A stretch of DNA of 62,154 nt from Caulobacter sp. (GCA_017745235.1 JAGHZU010000023.1:1-62154), one strand, 5' to 3'; counted from the first letter of the stretch, positions 18,044 to 27,261 are shown. The notes: generated by a model from the letters alone, not told the origin. A program made the numbers and translations.

Positions 18044-19668
18044 GCGGCGAACACCTTACGGCCGCGCTGGGCGGTCATCCGGTGCGTGCCCGCCAGCTCG
18101 GTGGTCCTGGCCTTGATCGTCTTCATGAACAGCCATTCGCCGGTGACGCGCTGGGGCGTGACCTCGATCATCATGTAGCCGCGTCGGCTGGTGTCGGCCC
18201 ACTTCAGCTCCGAGTTAGCGGCCATGAAGCCCTGCGCCACCGTCTTGGGATCGGCGCCGAAGTCGCCCTCGGCGCCGTTCGACGTGACGCTGTGACCGGC
18301 GAACTCGACACCCGCGGGACGACCATCCTCGACCAGACCATAGGCCCAGGCGTTGTGGCTGTCGCCCGACAGCATGATCAGGTCGGCGTCGGCCGCCTGG
18401 GCCGATTTCAGCAGGCGCGAGCGCGCGGCGGGATAGCCGTCCCAACGGTCCATCCACATCGGCAGGCCCAACTGGGCGGCGCGGATGTTGTTGGCGTAGC
18501 CGGCGGCCTTGCGCTCGGCGACACCGGGGCGCAGCCACCCGAGAGCGTCCTTGGGCATCACGGTGCGGCCCAGGATCGTGCCCATGCCCACCATCTGCCA
18601 GCCTGGATTGGCCTTCATTTCATGAGCCAGCCAGCTTTCCTGGGTCGAGCCGAGCATGGTGGCCGACGGATCGCGCCAGGCGCCGTCACGGAACGCCTTC
18701 AGCGCCGCGTCGGGATTCTCGGCCCGGAAGGCCGCGCCGATATCGGCCTGACGCGTTCGGGCCAGCAGGCGGGATTCCGTGCGGTACAACGCACCCAGCG
18801 TGCCTATTGGATAAGCCTTCCACGGTTCGTCGGAGACCGGCATCCACTCGCGATAGACCTGCATGGCGGCCGCGCGACGCACGTTCCAGTCGCCCTCCTT
18901 GGCCGGCTGGTGGTTCTGCGCCCCGCCTTCCCAGCTGTCGTTGGCGGACTCGTGGTCATCCCACAGCGCCACCATCGGCGCCATCTGGTGCAGGCGCTGC
19001 AAGTCGGGATCGGCCCGATAGCAGGCGTAGCGCAAGCGGTAGTCGGCGATCGACAGGATCTCGGTGACGGGCTGCAGCATCGCCTTGCGCCCCTCCGCCC
19101 AGTCTTCGTCATGGGTCGAAGCGACGCCGTATTCGTAGATGTAGTCACCGGTGTGCAGCCAAAGGTCCAGGTCGGAGCGCGCGGCGGCGTGACCGTAGGC
19201 GTTGAACCAGCCGTTGGGCAGATTCGAGCACGAGAAGACCGCCAGGCCGAAGCGGTTCACCGGCCCCTCCGGCAAGGTCTTGGTGCGCCCCACCGGCGAC
19301 CTGTCCCCGTTCGGCGCGACGAAGCGGTACCAGTAGACCGTGCCGGGCTTGAGGCCGTCGGCCGTAAACTTGGCGGTCCAATCGCGATAGGCGCCCGTAC
19401 GCACCGCTCCGCCCGAGATGACCTTGGCGAAGCCGGGATCCAGCGCCACCTCGACATCCAGCCGCAAGGTGTCGTCACCACTAGCCGGGACGTAGCGCGT
19501 CCACAGCAGCATGGAGTCGGCTCCGGGCTCGCCGCTTGCCACGCTATGGGTGAACCCGGTTGCGCCCAGCACCTCGGCGGCCAGGCTCCGCGCGCCCGGC
19601 AGCAGGAAGGCGCTCATTCCAAGGCCGCCGGCGAGCACCAGGCGACGACGATCGATCTTCAGAACCAC
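18040..19668 (-). CDS. phoD: PhoD-family alkaline phosphatase/phosphodiesterase, Tat-exported (cassette 2)
   Basis: Secreted phosphoesterase of about 542 residues that releases phosphate from phosphomono- or diesters in the periplasm or outside. A Tat signal is seen at the N-terminus (DRRRLVLAGGLGMSAFLLPG). A Fn3/PhoD N-terminal domain (FTHSVASGEPGADSMLLWTR) precedes the catalytic domain, with metal-ligand motifs FSCSN, HTGDYIYEYG, LWDDHESANDSW and LSGDSHNAW. I start it at GTG 19668, which has GAGGG upstream; the frame extends to 19734, but an ATG there would put extra residues before the Tat signal. It lies 81 bp after the cassette 2 receptor, with a hairpin between, and may be co-regulated by it. 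Its stop overlaps the ilvR stop. Confidence 0.9.
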   Translation of the reverse strand: MVLKIDRRRLVLAGGLGMSAFLLPGARSLAAEVLGATGFTHSVASGEPGADSMLLWTRYVPASGDDTLRLDVEVALDPGFAKVISGGAVRTGAYRDWTAKFTADGLKPGTVYWYRFVAPNGDRSPVGRTKTLPEGPVNRFGLAVFSCSNLPNGWFNAYGHAAARSDLDLWLHTGDYIYEYGVASTHDEDWAEGRKAMLQPVTEILSIADYRLRYACYRADPDLQRLHQMAPMVALWDDHESANDSWEGGAQNHQPAKEGDWNVRRAAAMQVYREWMPVSDEPWKAYPIGTLGALYRTESRLLARTRQADIGAAFRAENPDAALKAFRDGAWRDPSATMLGSTQESWLAHEMKANPGWQMVGMGTILGRTVMPKDALGWLRPGVAERKAAGYANNIRAAQLGLPMWMDRWDGYPAARSRLLKSAQAADADLIMLSGDSHNAWAYGLVEDGRPAGVEFAGHSVTSNGAEGDFGADPKTVAQGFMAANSELKWADTSRRGYMMIEVTPQRVTGEWLFMKTIKARTTELAGTHRMTAQRGRKVFAA

Positions 19669-19701
19669 GGCCAGGCCCTCGACTTGAAAATGGAAGGAGG
19701 A

Positions 19702-19734
19702 ATGGCCGCGCCGAAGGGGGAACGGCGCGGCCAT
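19702..19734 (-). terminator. Hairpin between the cassette 2 receptor and phoD
   Basis: A perfect 12-bp stem (ATGGCCGCGCCG / CGGCGCGGCCAT) with a 9-base loop lies just after the receptor stop on the minus strand, followed by a T-rich but broken tract. It could partly terminate or protect the receptor mRNA and so set phoD below the receptor. Confidence 0.6.
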
Positions 19735-19749
19735 GGTCGGGATCGGCGG

Positions 19750-22700
19750 CTAGAAGGAGCCCTTGATCCCGATGTTCCACATCGAGCCGTAGATGCTGTA
19801 CTGCTGCACCCGGCTACGCTCGTTCGAATAGATGATATCCGGGGCGTTGAAGATGTTACGACCGGCCAACATGACTTCGAACTGCTTGTTGATCTTGTAG
19901 CTGGCGCTGATGTTCCAGAGCTCACGCGCCGTGTGATAGAGAATGCCGTTGGGCGAGTACGTCGGCGTATTGCTCAATGCGCTCGTTCGATACTTCCCTT
20001 GCGCGTTGCCCGTCAGCTGGAAATCGAACTTGCCGTAGCTGTAGCGAAGGCCCCAGTTGGCCGCTGTCTTCGGCATGTTCACGCGCTCGCCGTCGGGATC
20101 GATCTTGGTGATCGACCCGCGAAGACCCAGGCCGCGCAGCGCGCCCGGCAGAAACGTCAGCTGCTGATCGTACTCGAGCGTCAGGCCCCTGTTGATGCTC
20201 ACACCCGGCAGGTTGGTGGCGCTGCGATAGGTGTAGCCCGGGTAGTCGTCGGGGCTGTAGCCCACCTGCGCCGGATCCCTGAACTCGTAGCCGGTCACCT
20301 GCATGTCCTTCACCTCGAGCTGGTAGACGGACAGGCCGATAATCCCGGACGGTTCCAGGAAGTACTGCAGGCTGGCGAAGTATTTGGTCGAATGCTCGGG
20401 CTTGAGCAGCGGGTTCGGAACCGTAACCACCTGCTTGGCGTCGTCCACCGAGACCACGCCGCCGAGATTGCCATAGTCGGGACGCAGGATCGATTGGCTG
20501 AAGGCCAACTGGCCGACCAGCTTCTTGGTGAAGTCGTATTTGGCCCCGCCGCTCCAGAACCAGTCGTCGTATTCACCGTGCCGGGTGGTGTAAGTCCCGT
20601 TCCGATACTTATAGAGCAGGAAGGGCACGGTGTTGACCGTATAGCCCGCGTCCTTCACCTCCTGATCGCTACGAACATCGGCGACGCGTGCGTCCGTTTC
20701 GGTCTTCTCGTAGCGCAGACCCAGATCGAACTGGGCCTTGCCGACGCGCGGCTGCACCTCGAAATAGGCCGCGGAGACGGCTTCCCCCACCTTCTTGTTG
20801 TTGTCGAGCCGGCGCTTCAGGTTGTTCACGACATCGGGCGTGAAATAGTCGGGATGGTTCTTGTAGATGTCGTAGACGGCGTAGTTGTTGTCGGCCCGCC
20901 AATCCTGGGCGTTCAGATTGCCGGCGTCGAAACCCCGGATCTGGAAATTGTAGTTCTGGGTCCACGGGATGACGGCCTCCGGGGCCATCTGGGCGCCGTC
21001 GTGCGTCGGGCCGTTATATTCGAACTGCTGGTAGGAGCCCTCGTTGGTCTTCCAGACGTTGGTGCGATAGGTCGCCCCCGCCAGGAGCTTCAGTTGAACC
21101 GCGCCGAGATCGAGCTTCTTCTTGAGGTCTAGGTTCAGCCCATACATCTGGTTCTGGGCGTCGGACTCGGACGTCCGGATGTTGTAGCCAATGTCGCTGT
21201 CGCGATTGAAGCTGGTGGGATCGCTCCAGGGACGACCGGCGGTCTGTTGCAGGTTCCATTCGTTGGAATCCTGCGAGGCCCGGTCCAGCGTGAAGCCGAT
21301 CTTGGTCAGATAGCTGTCGGTGCGTTGGAAGAAGCCCTTGGAATTGTCGCGAAAATTGAATTCCGAGCTGGAATAGCTCCCGCGCAGCGAGGTTTCCCAG
21401 GTATCGCCCCGGAACTCGAGCTTCGGAGCGAAAAGCCAGGACGGCGTACCGGCGTAGCGGTGCGAATACTGGGTATGCAGGCGGGTGTTGGTCCCGTTCG
21501 GATTGACCACGATATGGGTGGGGGTGGAGTCCGCGGTCGCCTGGGTCGCTGTGGCCGTCCCAAAGATCAGGTAGGTGTATTGGTTGAAGTACTCGACGTC
21601 GTAGAATGAATAGCTGCTGCGTAGGGATAGCGCCCACTGGTCGGTGATCTTGTAGTCGACGCTGAGGTTGGCCGCCTTGCGGTGGGTCAGCTTCGGACCT
21701 GGACGCCACATCACCTGGTAGGGGATCACCCGACCGTTGGCCAGGTATGACCAGTCGGTCTGGATACGGTCCTGCTCGACGAAGTTGGCGTTGTAGCTGG
21801 CGTTGAACGCCACGCCCAAACGGCCATCCAGGAAGACGTCGGCATAGCCGACCTGCGCAGACGGATAGATGGTCGAGTGCTTCTGGTCGTCTGGCAGATA
21901 TTTCCGTGCGAGGCTGGAGTCGGAAGTGGCGACGCCGCCCAGTTGAAAACGCAGAAGGCGGCTGCTGCGCTGGAAGGCGTACTTGCTGCGCATGTTGATG
22001 GCGCCGCCGGGGGAGTCGGCGTCCATGCTGGCCTGCAGCGTGTTGTTCAACTCGATGGAGTCGATGCCGGTGATCGACATCTGCTCGAACGAGTTCTGAC
22101 GGCCGTTGTTGTTGTTCGAGGTCGCCGTCGCCATGCGGGCGCCGTCGGTGGTGAAGGTCGAATATTTCGGATCCAGGCCGCCGATACGCACCGAGGTGGC
22201 ATCCACCTCGGTATAGTCCAGCGACAGCCCCGGCATGTTCTTCATGAACTCGCCGACGTCGCCCATGGTCAGGGCCCCGAAGTTGTCGGCGGCGACCACG
22301 TTCTTGGCGTTGACCGAGGCTCGGCGCTCCATGATCGCCGCGGCCTGGCCTTCGCGCTTGGCGGTGATCGTCACGGCTTCGACCTCGTCGGCGCCGGCGG
22401 CGTACGACTGCGGGTTCAGAGCAACTTCGAGGTTGGCGACCTGGCCGGCCCCGACGGCGACCGGAATCTTGGCGTCCTGCAAGCCCGCGTATCGGACTGA
22501 AACGATGACATCGCCGGCGGGCACGCCGGTAAGGCGAAAGTCGCCACCGTCTTCAGTGAACGCGGCGATCGTGGAGCCTTCCACCCTGATTTCGGCGTTG
22601 CGGACGTACTCCCCAGTCGCGGTGTTGAGCACCCGGCCGCGCACGACGCCGACACCGACCTGGGCCTGGCCGCCGCTCGGCGCGCCCTGTCCGGTCGAAC

Positions 22701-22995
22701 GCAGGGTGATGATCTGGCCGTCATCGGAATCGATGCGCAGCGGCGTACCGGCGATCAGGCGGTTCAGCGCTGTGCGAACGTCCATCTTGCCTTTGACGGC
22801 CGGCGTCTGGACGCCCTCCAGGTTCCGGGCCGAAGCCACGATCTGCACCTGTCCCTGGCGGGCCAACTCGGGAATGGCGCGAACCGCCGGCTGGGCGGGA
22901 ATGTCGAACACGCGCTCCTGCGCTTGGGCCGGCGCGGCCACGGCGAGCGCGACGACTGCGGCTCCGCACGAGAGGATGGAAAGACGAGAACGCAT
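19750..22995 (-). CDS. TonB-dependent receptor with STN and carboxypeptidase-like domains (cassette 2)
   Basis: Large outer-membrane receptor of 1081 residues. Signal peptide (1-25, VAAPAQA), STN domain (about 28-100, FDIPAQPAVRAIPELARQGQ), then a carboxypeptidase-regulatory-like beta domain (about 115-200, VVRGRVLNTATGEYVRNAEI), a TonB box region (VEAVTITAKREGQAAAI), the plug (about 215-340) and a long barrel ending GIKGSF. The plug and extra domain recall the TonB receptors for complex glycans common in Caulobacter and Xanthomonas. It sits between FecR (23087) and phoD, so a phosphorylated glycan, teichoic-acid-like polymer or phosphoester is a reasonable guess. Its leader is highly structured (23003-23062). 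Confidence 0.92.
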   Translation of the reverse strand: MRSRLSILSCGAAVVALAVAAPAQAQERVFDIPAQPAVRAIPELARQGQVQIVASARNLEGVQTPAVKGKMDVRTALNRLIAGTPLRIDSDDGQIITLRSTGQGAPSGGQAQVGVGVVRGRVLNTATGEYVRNAEIRVEGSTIAAFTEDGGDFRLTGVPAGDVIVSVRYAGLQDAKIPVAVGAGQVANLEVALNPQSYAAGADEVEAVTITAKREGQAAAIMERRASVNAKNVVAADNFGALTMGDVGEFMKNMPGLSLDYTEVDATSVRIGGLDPKYSTFTTDGARMATATSNNNNGRQNSFEQMSITGIDSIELNNTLQASMDADSPGGAINMRSKYAFQRSSRLLRFQLGGVATSDSSLARKYLPDDQKHSTIYPSAQVGYADVFLDGRLGVAFNASYNANFVEQDRIQTDWSYLANGRVIPYQVMWRPGPKLTHRKAANLSVDYKITDQWALSLRSSYSFYDVEYFNQYTYLIFGTATATQATADSTPTHIVVNPNGTNTRLHTQYSHRYAGTPSWLFAPKLEFRGDTWETSLRGSYSSSEFNFRDNSKGFFQRTDSYLTKIGFTLDRASQDSNEWNLQQTAGRPWSDPTSFNRDSDIGYNIRTSESDAQNQMYGLNLDLKKKLDLGAVQLKLLAGATYRTNVWKTNEGSYQQFEYNGPTHDGAQMAPEAVIPWTQNYNFQIRGFDAGNLNAQDWRADNNYAVYDIYKNHPDYFTPDVVNNLKRRLDNNKKVGEAVSAAYFEVQPRVGKAQFDLGLRYEKTETDARVADVRSDQEVKDAGYTVNTVPFLLYKYRNGTYTTRHGEYDDWFWSGGAKYDFTKKLVGQLAFSQSILRPDYGNLGGVVSVDDAKQVVTVPNPLLKPEHSTKYFASLQYFLEPSGIIGLSVYQLEVKDMQVTGYEFRDPAQVGYSPDDYPGYTYRSATNLPGVSINRGLTLEYDQQLTFLPGALRGLGLRGSITKIDPDGERVNMPKTAANWGLRYSYGKFDFQLTGNAQGKYRTSALSNTPTYSPNGILYHTARELWNISASYKINKQFEVMLAGRNIFNAPDIIYSNERSRVQQYSIYGSMWNIGIKGSF

Positions 22996-23002
22996 TGGCT
23001 GG

Positions 23003-23062
23003 AGCCCCCAGGCGTCGCATCGATCGCGACGTTCGCGGTTGAGAGCCGTCAGCCCGGGGGCT
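23003..23062 (-). promoter_or_regulatory. Structured leader of the cassette 2 receptor
   Basis: On the minus strand a 7-bp stem (AGCCCCC pairing with GGGGGCT; + strand 23056-23062 with 23003-23009) encloses an inner hairpin (CGTCGC / GCGACG, 23013-23031). The 3' arm GGGGGCT lies 7 bases before the ATG and includes the likely ribosome-binding G-run. It may control translation. Confidence 0.45.
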
Positions 23063-23086
23063 TCCGCTATACGTTACAAAAACTTC

Positions 23087-24091
23087 TTAGTGGCCTCCGC
23101 CAGCGCGGGTCAGGATCACGTTGTCGCCGTCCTGCTCGAGCCTGGCGTCAAAGACATGTGCGATGGCCCGGCTAAACCCGACGGGATCGTTGGCGGCGAA
23201 GAGACCGCTCACGGGCTCACGAGCCAGGTTCGGGTCGCGGATTCGGATGCGGGTGTCGCTATACCGGCCAAAGGCCTCCGCGGCCGCCTGCAAGGTTTCA
23301 CCTTCGAAGGCGAGCTTGCCCTCACGCCAGGCCAGCTCGCGCGTGATGATCTCGGGTGCGATCGCTTGGGGCTGTTCGGTCCGGCCGCCGATCAACTCGG
23401 GCAGGACCATCCGCGTATTAGCCTCCAGCGCCATCGCTTCGGACGACCCGCCGAGATTCGATGCATCCAGTTCCACCCGTCCCTGCTGCACCAGGATGTC
23501 GACGGGATCGTGGTCAAGTTTCCGGACCCGGAACCCCGCCTGGACGGTGCGCAGGCGACGGCCGTACACCTCGACCACAAACGGGCGCTTCTCGTCGCGC
23601 GCCACCGAGAAATAGGCCTCGCCGCTCAGCAGCGTCACGAGGCGCTGGCCCTCGTCGTACCTTACTCGGATCGCGCTCTGGGTGTTCAGCAGAACGGTCG
23701 AGCCATCCTTGAGCGGCGCCAGCCGAATTTCCCCCCGTTCGGTGCGGATCACCGCGCCGGAGGCCGGCCGTCCTACGCCCAAAACCACAACGCCAACCGC
23801 AGCGGCCGCGCTGGTCCAACCCAAGGCCTGGCGCCGGGACAGTCCCGCTAGCGGCGCACGCCTGGGCGACTGGAAAGCCGCGGGGTCGAAGCTCGGCCCA
23901 AGGGCCTGGGCGGACTCGCTCATCATCGACAGCGCCTGGGCGCGCAGCAGCGCGCCGCGACGGCGCGGGTCGCCGTGCAGCCAGGCTTGAAATGCCTTGT
24001 CTTCCTCGGGGTTCAGCGGCCCACGATCCAGCCGCGCCGTCCACCTGGACGCCGCCTGATCAATGTCTCGACTGGTGTCTCGTTCGGCCAT
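23087..24091 (-). CDS. FecR-type anti-sigma regulator (cassette 2)
   Basis: Membrane sigma regulator of 334 residues. The cytoplasmic domain has the FecR pattern (ASRWTARLDRGPLNPEEDKA, FQAWLHGDPRRRGALLRAQ). A twin-arginine motif SRRQALGW leads into the single membrane helix TSAAAAVGVVVLGVG, as in Tat-inserted FecR proteins. The periplasmic FecR domain shows IRLAPLKDGSTVLLNTQSAI and LLSGEAYFSVARDEKRPFVV. The C-terminal STN-like domain (about 250-330) ends VILTRAGGGH. Its start lies inside the sigma gene by 32 bp, so translation is coupled. It is expected to relay occupancy of the receptor at 22995 to the sigma factor. Confidence 0.9.
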   Translation of the reverse strand: MAERDTSRDIDQAASRWTARLDRGPLNPEEDKAFQAWLHGDPRRRGALLRAQALSMMSESAQALGPSFDPAAFQSPRRAPLAGLSRRQALGWTSAAAAVGVVVLGVGRPASGAVIRTERGEIRLAPLKDGSTVLLNTQSAIRVRYDEGQRLVTLLSGEAYFSVARDEKRPFVVEVYGRRLRTVQAGFRVRKLDHDPVDILVQQGRVELDASNLGGSSEAMALEANTRMVLPELIGGRTEQPQAIAPEIITRELAWREGKLAFEGETLQAAAEAFGRYSDTRIRIRDPNLAREPVSGLFAANDPVGFSRAIAHVFDARLEQDGDNVILTRAGGGH

Positions 24092-24662
24092 CTAGCGAGG
24101 AAATCTCCACTTCCGTGTTCTTAGAGGTTTGGGACCGCTTGTTTCCGCCACGGCCGAACCAATCAATCAAGAATAGGACACCCCGCGAAATGTGGGTCTC
24201 GACCGTATTCTCCGAAATCCGCATCCGAGAGGCGATTTCGCGCTGGGGCACGCCCTTGACCCGCCGGAGCACGAAGGCCTCGCGAGTCTTCACCGGCATC
24301 GCCGCGATCGCCAGGGCCAGTTGGCGCAATTCATCACGATCGATGGCCAGTTGCTCGGGGGTCGCGGCTTCGTCGGGATGCTCCAGGCGATCCAGGTCAT
24401 CGACCGCGTGGATCGAAACGATGCGGGCCCGCCGCACGTGGCGCGTGATCACCGATCGGGCCACCTGGAACAGATAGGCCCGCGGAAAACGGATGGTTTC
24501 CACCGTCTCCAGCTCAGCCAGGATCGTATAGGCCTCCTGGATGATGTCGTCGGGGTCGACGCCTTGCGGCGCGCTACGTGAGAGCCATCCCCTCAACGCG
24601 GATTCGTGCGGCAGGATGTTCCGCAGGAACCACAGCGTTCTTTGCCTGTCGGCGCCGATCAT
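24060..24662 (-). CDS. ECF RNA polymerase sigma factor, FecI-type (cassette 2)
   Basis: ECF sigma factor of about 200 residues. Region 2 (about 20-80) shows LRGWLSRSAPQGVDPDDIIQ and AYLFQVARSVITRHVRRARI. Region 4 (about 115-165) shows IAAMPVKTREAFVLRRVKG and IASRMRISENTVETHISRG. The ATG at 24662 follows a strong GGGAGGGG run, but the spacing is short; the frame is open to 24881 with no sigma-like sequence upstream, so the start is a best guess. It heads cassette 2 and overlaps fecR by 32 bp. The 134 bp before it hold no clear feature. Confidence 0.87.
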   Translation of the reverse strand: MIGADRQRTLWFLRNILPHESALRGWLSRSAPQGVDPDDIIQEAYTILAELETVETIRFPRAYLFQVARSVITRHVRRARIVSIHAVDDLDRLEHPDEAATPEQLAIDRDELRQLALAIAAMPVKTREAFVLRRVKGVPQREIASRMRISENTVETHISRGVLFLIDWFGRGGNKRSQTSKNTEVEISSLDGRTRHQSRH

Positions 24663-24796
24663 CCCCTCCCCATTGGCTGGACATTGCGTCGAGGCGGGAT
24701 CGTAGGTGTGCGACCCGACCTCGATTCCGTGGCGCCTGCGTAGATTGCAATTGTGACAGTCCGTCCGCGGCACACGCGGTCCGTGCAATGGCCGCT

Positions 24797-25969
24797 TCAG
24801 CGCGCGGCCGGCGTCGCCTCCTGCCTCCCCAGATCTTCGACTGTGGCCGGCGTGAACGGCGCCTCGGCCTCGCCCGTCCATCGCTCCAGAGTCAGGTCCG
24901 CGGTCTGCTTGCCGTCGACCTTGCGGTTGACCGCCAGGTAGAACAGCCTGCGGCCGATGGGTTGGAAACCCACGTCGGCCTTCCGGCTCCAGCCCCGCAC
25001 GCCCGTGGCGGCGTCCTTCAAGCCGTCGTCGGCAAGGGCCAGCACTCTGCCCTGCTCCCAGCCCCTGCCGTCAGCGGCCGGCACGCCCACCAGATCGCCC
25101 GTCGCGGGCTGGGTCCGAGCGTCGACCGCAAACAGCAGATAATTCGGGAAGGTAGGTTTCTAGCCCTGATAGACGCCCATGAACCAGCGCTGCAGCGTCT
25201 CGTCATAGGCCAGGTTCTGCACGCCATAGCTGGTGTTGCCGGTGCGTACGAAGACCTTGTCCCGCACGACCATCGGGCCGTTGTGATGGGGCGCGGTCTC
25301 GGTCAACGGACTGGCGTAGCGAGCCCAGTCGGTGATGTCGTACTGCAGCAGCACTTGGTGGTCATTGTCGGTGCGCCCGGTATTTCCATAGATCCCATAG
25401 GCCACCGTCAGATATCGCGGGCCATCGGTACGCCCGAAAGCTGGGCCGAAGCTGACCCCGTCGATACCCGAGCAGCCGTAGCGATGATCGATCGTGGCGC
25501 CCACGTCGCCGTCGAACCTTCCGTCACCGTCCATGTCGGCGGTGTAGTCTTTGACCACCTCAGGCAGATAGACGGTGCGGAAGATCTCGGTCCTGCTCGC
25601 CTCCACGCCCACCCGGTCGAGACGGCTCACGTCGATCACGGCGATGTAGAAGGCCTTGTCCTGCTTGTATTCCAGCGAGCCGTAGACCTTGCCGTCGGCC
25701 GGATTGAAGTCGAGGTCGCCCAGGTGGCCGGTCCAACCCACGAGGGTTCCGACCAGCCTGCCGTCGAAGTCGTACTTCGCAAGAAGGTTCGTGAACGAGT
25801 AGTAGATGAAGCCGCCCTTCACATCGACGGCGACACCCTGCACATGGCCCGAGGCCCAAATCCCGCCATTCTGGGTCAGGGGCGGGCGCCCGGCCGGAGC
25901 GGCGGCGGCGGGACCCATCACGGCGAAGGCGGCGGCCAGCGCGAGGATCAGCCGGGAACGTGTCTTCAT
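24797..25969 (-). pseudogene. Exported beta-propeller-like protein, interrupted by an in-frame amber codon
   Basis: A 391-codon reading frame with a Sec signal peptide (MKTRSRLILALAAAFAVMG, cleaved after PAAAA) and one internal stop, TAG at 25160-25162. Upstream codons end YQG and downstream ones continue in the same frame with KPTFPNYLLFAVDARTQ and then 110 more residues to a normal TGA at 24797. Codon usage and character match on both sides, so this is one gene with a nonsense substitution, a sequencing error, or readthrough. The protein is unassigned. Repeated beta segments with Gly-Asp turns (GHLGDLDFNPADGKVYGSLE) suggest a propeller, and DMDGDGRFDGD looks like a calcium loop. It lies behind the pectin methylesterase on the same strand and may belong to the pectin cassette. 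Confidence 0.8.
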
Positions 25970-26067
25970 GACGGTTCTGGAATCGCGACGGAACGGCAAA
26001 GGAAGGCCGATCTAGCTTCGAATGATGAAGCCTTGGAGACAGTCCCGCCCTGTAGAAGAGCCCGGGC

Positions 26068-27180
26068 CTAAGCCCGCCAGTCGCCCAGCACCGCCGCTTT
26101 GGACATCGCCGCGGCCTCGGCCGCCGACAGGCTCCGGCCGCGCTCGAACCGCGCCGCTCCGGGTCCGCGCGCGCCGTACTGCGAGAAGCGGGCGTCCTCG
26201 GGCTGCAGCATCGTGCGGGGATTACCGTCCCTGCCGGTGTACCACATCTCCGTCCAACCTGCCGGGGCCACGTGGTCATCCATCCAGCAATCGATGAAGG
26301 CGGTCATGCCCACGAAGCGCGGATCGCCGTAGCGTCCGTCGGAGAACTGGCTGGACGGACGCCAGGGGCGGCCCAGATAGACCGAATGGACCTTGGTTCC
26401 AACCTCCTTGGTCAGTCGGCAGCCCTTGAACACGAAGCCGAACGGCTGGTCGATCGGCGTGCTGGGGGCGACGATGTAGCCATCCACCGGATCGACCGGC
26501 CTGGGACGCGAGCGAATCTCGCAGTCCCCGAAGAAGGCCCTCCCCGCGCCGAAGATGAAGTCGTAGCTGCCGGTGACCAGGCAGCGCTCGAACAGGCTGC
26601 GTCCGGCGTCTGGGAACAGGGTGTCCTGATAGCCGAGCAAATCCACCTCGGTGAACCGAGCGCGGTCGGACCCCTTGTCCAGCATCAGGGCCACGGCCTG
26701 AGGCCCGCCGCCGTCGTGCGAGTGCAGTCCGCCGGGCTTGGTCATCTCGGCCAGGCCGTCGAAAGCGTTCTGGATGGTCAGGTTCGATGCGGCGAAATCC
26801 GGCGCGCGCACGAACAGGGTCGGGGTGCGAAAGGTCCCCCACCGCTTGCCATCAGGCGCGGTCAGGCCAGAAGCGGCGAGGTGACTAATGATGCTGGCCT
26901 TGCGGTCCTCGCCCACCAGATGGACGAACGGCTTGTCGATGACCACCTGTTCGTCCCAGACCCCACGTGTGACCAGGATGCGGAACGGCCGGGTCCCATA
27001 GGCTGGCGCGGCCGCGACCGCCGCAGACAGACTGGTGTAAGTCGGCGCCCCGAAACGCCCCTTCCCCGGCCCCCGCCAGAGAACCGCGTCGTAGCGCGCA
27101 GTCGCCAGAGCGGGCGCGCCGGACGCCAGGACCGCAACGCCGCCCAGAACGCTTCGGCGCGAAGTGAGGATCATCGACAT
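26068..27180 (-). CDS. Pectin methylesterase (pectinesterase), Tat-exported (cassette 3)
   Basis: Secreted carbohydrate esterase (CE8 family type) of 370 residues that removes methyl groups from homogalacturonan. The N-terminus is a Tat-like signal (TSRRSVLGGVAVLASG). The right-handed beta-helix holds the family's active-site motifs: GYQDTLF (Gln and first Asp), YDFIFGAGRAFFGDCEI (second Asp) and YLGRPWR (Arg and Trp). ATG 27180 is chosen because the signal starts there; in-frame codons extend upstream without signal character. It follows the cassette 3 receptor, with a terminator between, and points to pectin fragments as the cassette's substrate. De-esterified pectin would then be cut by lyases encoded elsewhere. 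Confidence 0.92.
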   Translation of the reverse strand: MSMILTSRRSVLGGVAVLASGAPALATARYDAVLWRGPGKGRFGAPTYTSLSAAVAAAPAYGTRPFRILVTRGVWDEQVVIDKPFVHLVGEDRKASIISHLAASGLTAPDGKRWGTFRTPTLFVRAPDFAASNLTIQNAFDGLAEMTKPGGLHSHDGGGPQAVALMLDKGSDRARFTEVDLLGYQDTLFPDAGRSLFERCLVTGSYDFIFGAGRAFFGDCEIRSRPRPVDPVDGYIVAPSTPIDQPFGFVFKGCRLTKEVGTKVHSVYLGRPWRPSSQFSDGRYGDPRFVGMTAFIDCWMDDHVAPAGWTEMWYTGRDGNPRTMLQPEDARFSQYGARGPGAARFERGRSLSAAEAAAMSKAAVLGDWRA

Positions 27181-27192
27181 GATGTCTTTCGC

Positions 27193-27232
27193 GTAAAAGA
27201 GCGGGCGTCGGCCGGGAGGACGACCGACGCCC
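27193..27232 (-). terminator. Intrinsic terminator between the cassette 3 receptor and pectin methylesterase
   Basis: On the minus strand GGGCGTCGG pairs with CCGACGCCC (27224-27232 with 27203-27211) around a 12-base loop, then GCTCTTTTAC. This fits an intrinsic terminator for the receptor transcript. Confidence 0.75.
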
Positions 27233-27261
27233 AATTCCTCGGGAGGAGGAAGGGTTGGGGG

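Noticed and set aside
18082..21132. Very long plus-strand open frame (about 1016 codons)
   Set aside because: It is antisense to phoD and the cassette 2 receptor, spans both and the gap between them, and its translation is Arg/Gly/His/Val-rich with no domain. In GC-rich DNA such shadow frames are expected.
24060..24091. Frameshift between cassette 2 sigma and fecR because of their 32-bp overlap
   Set aside because: Both proteins are complete by domain content, and the cassette 3 pair overlaps in the same way (26 bp), so the overlap is normal coupling.
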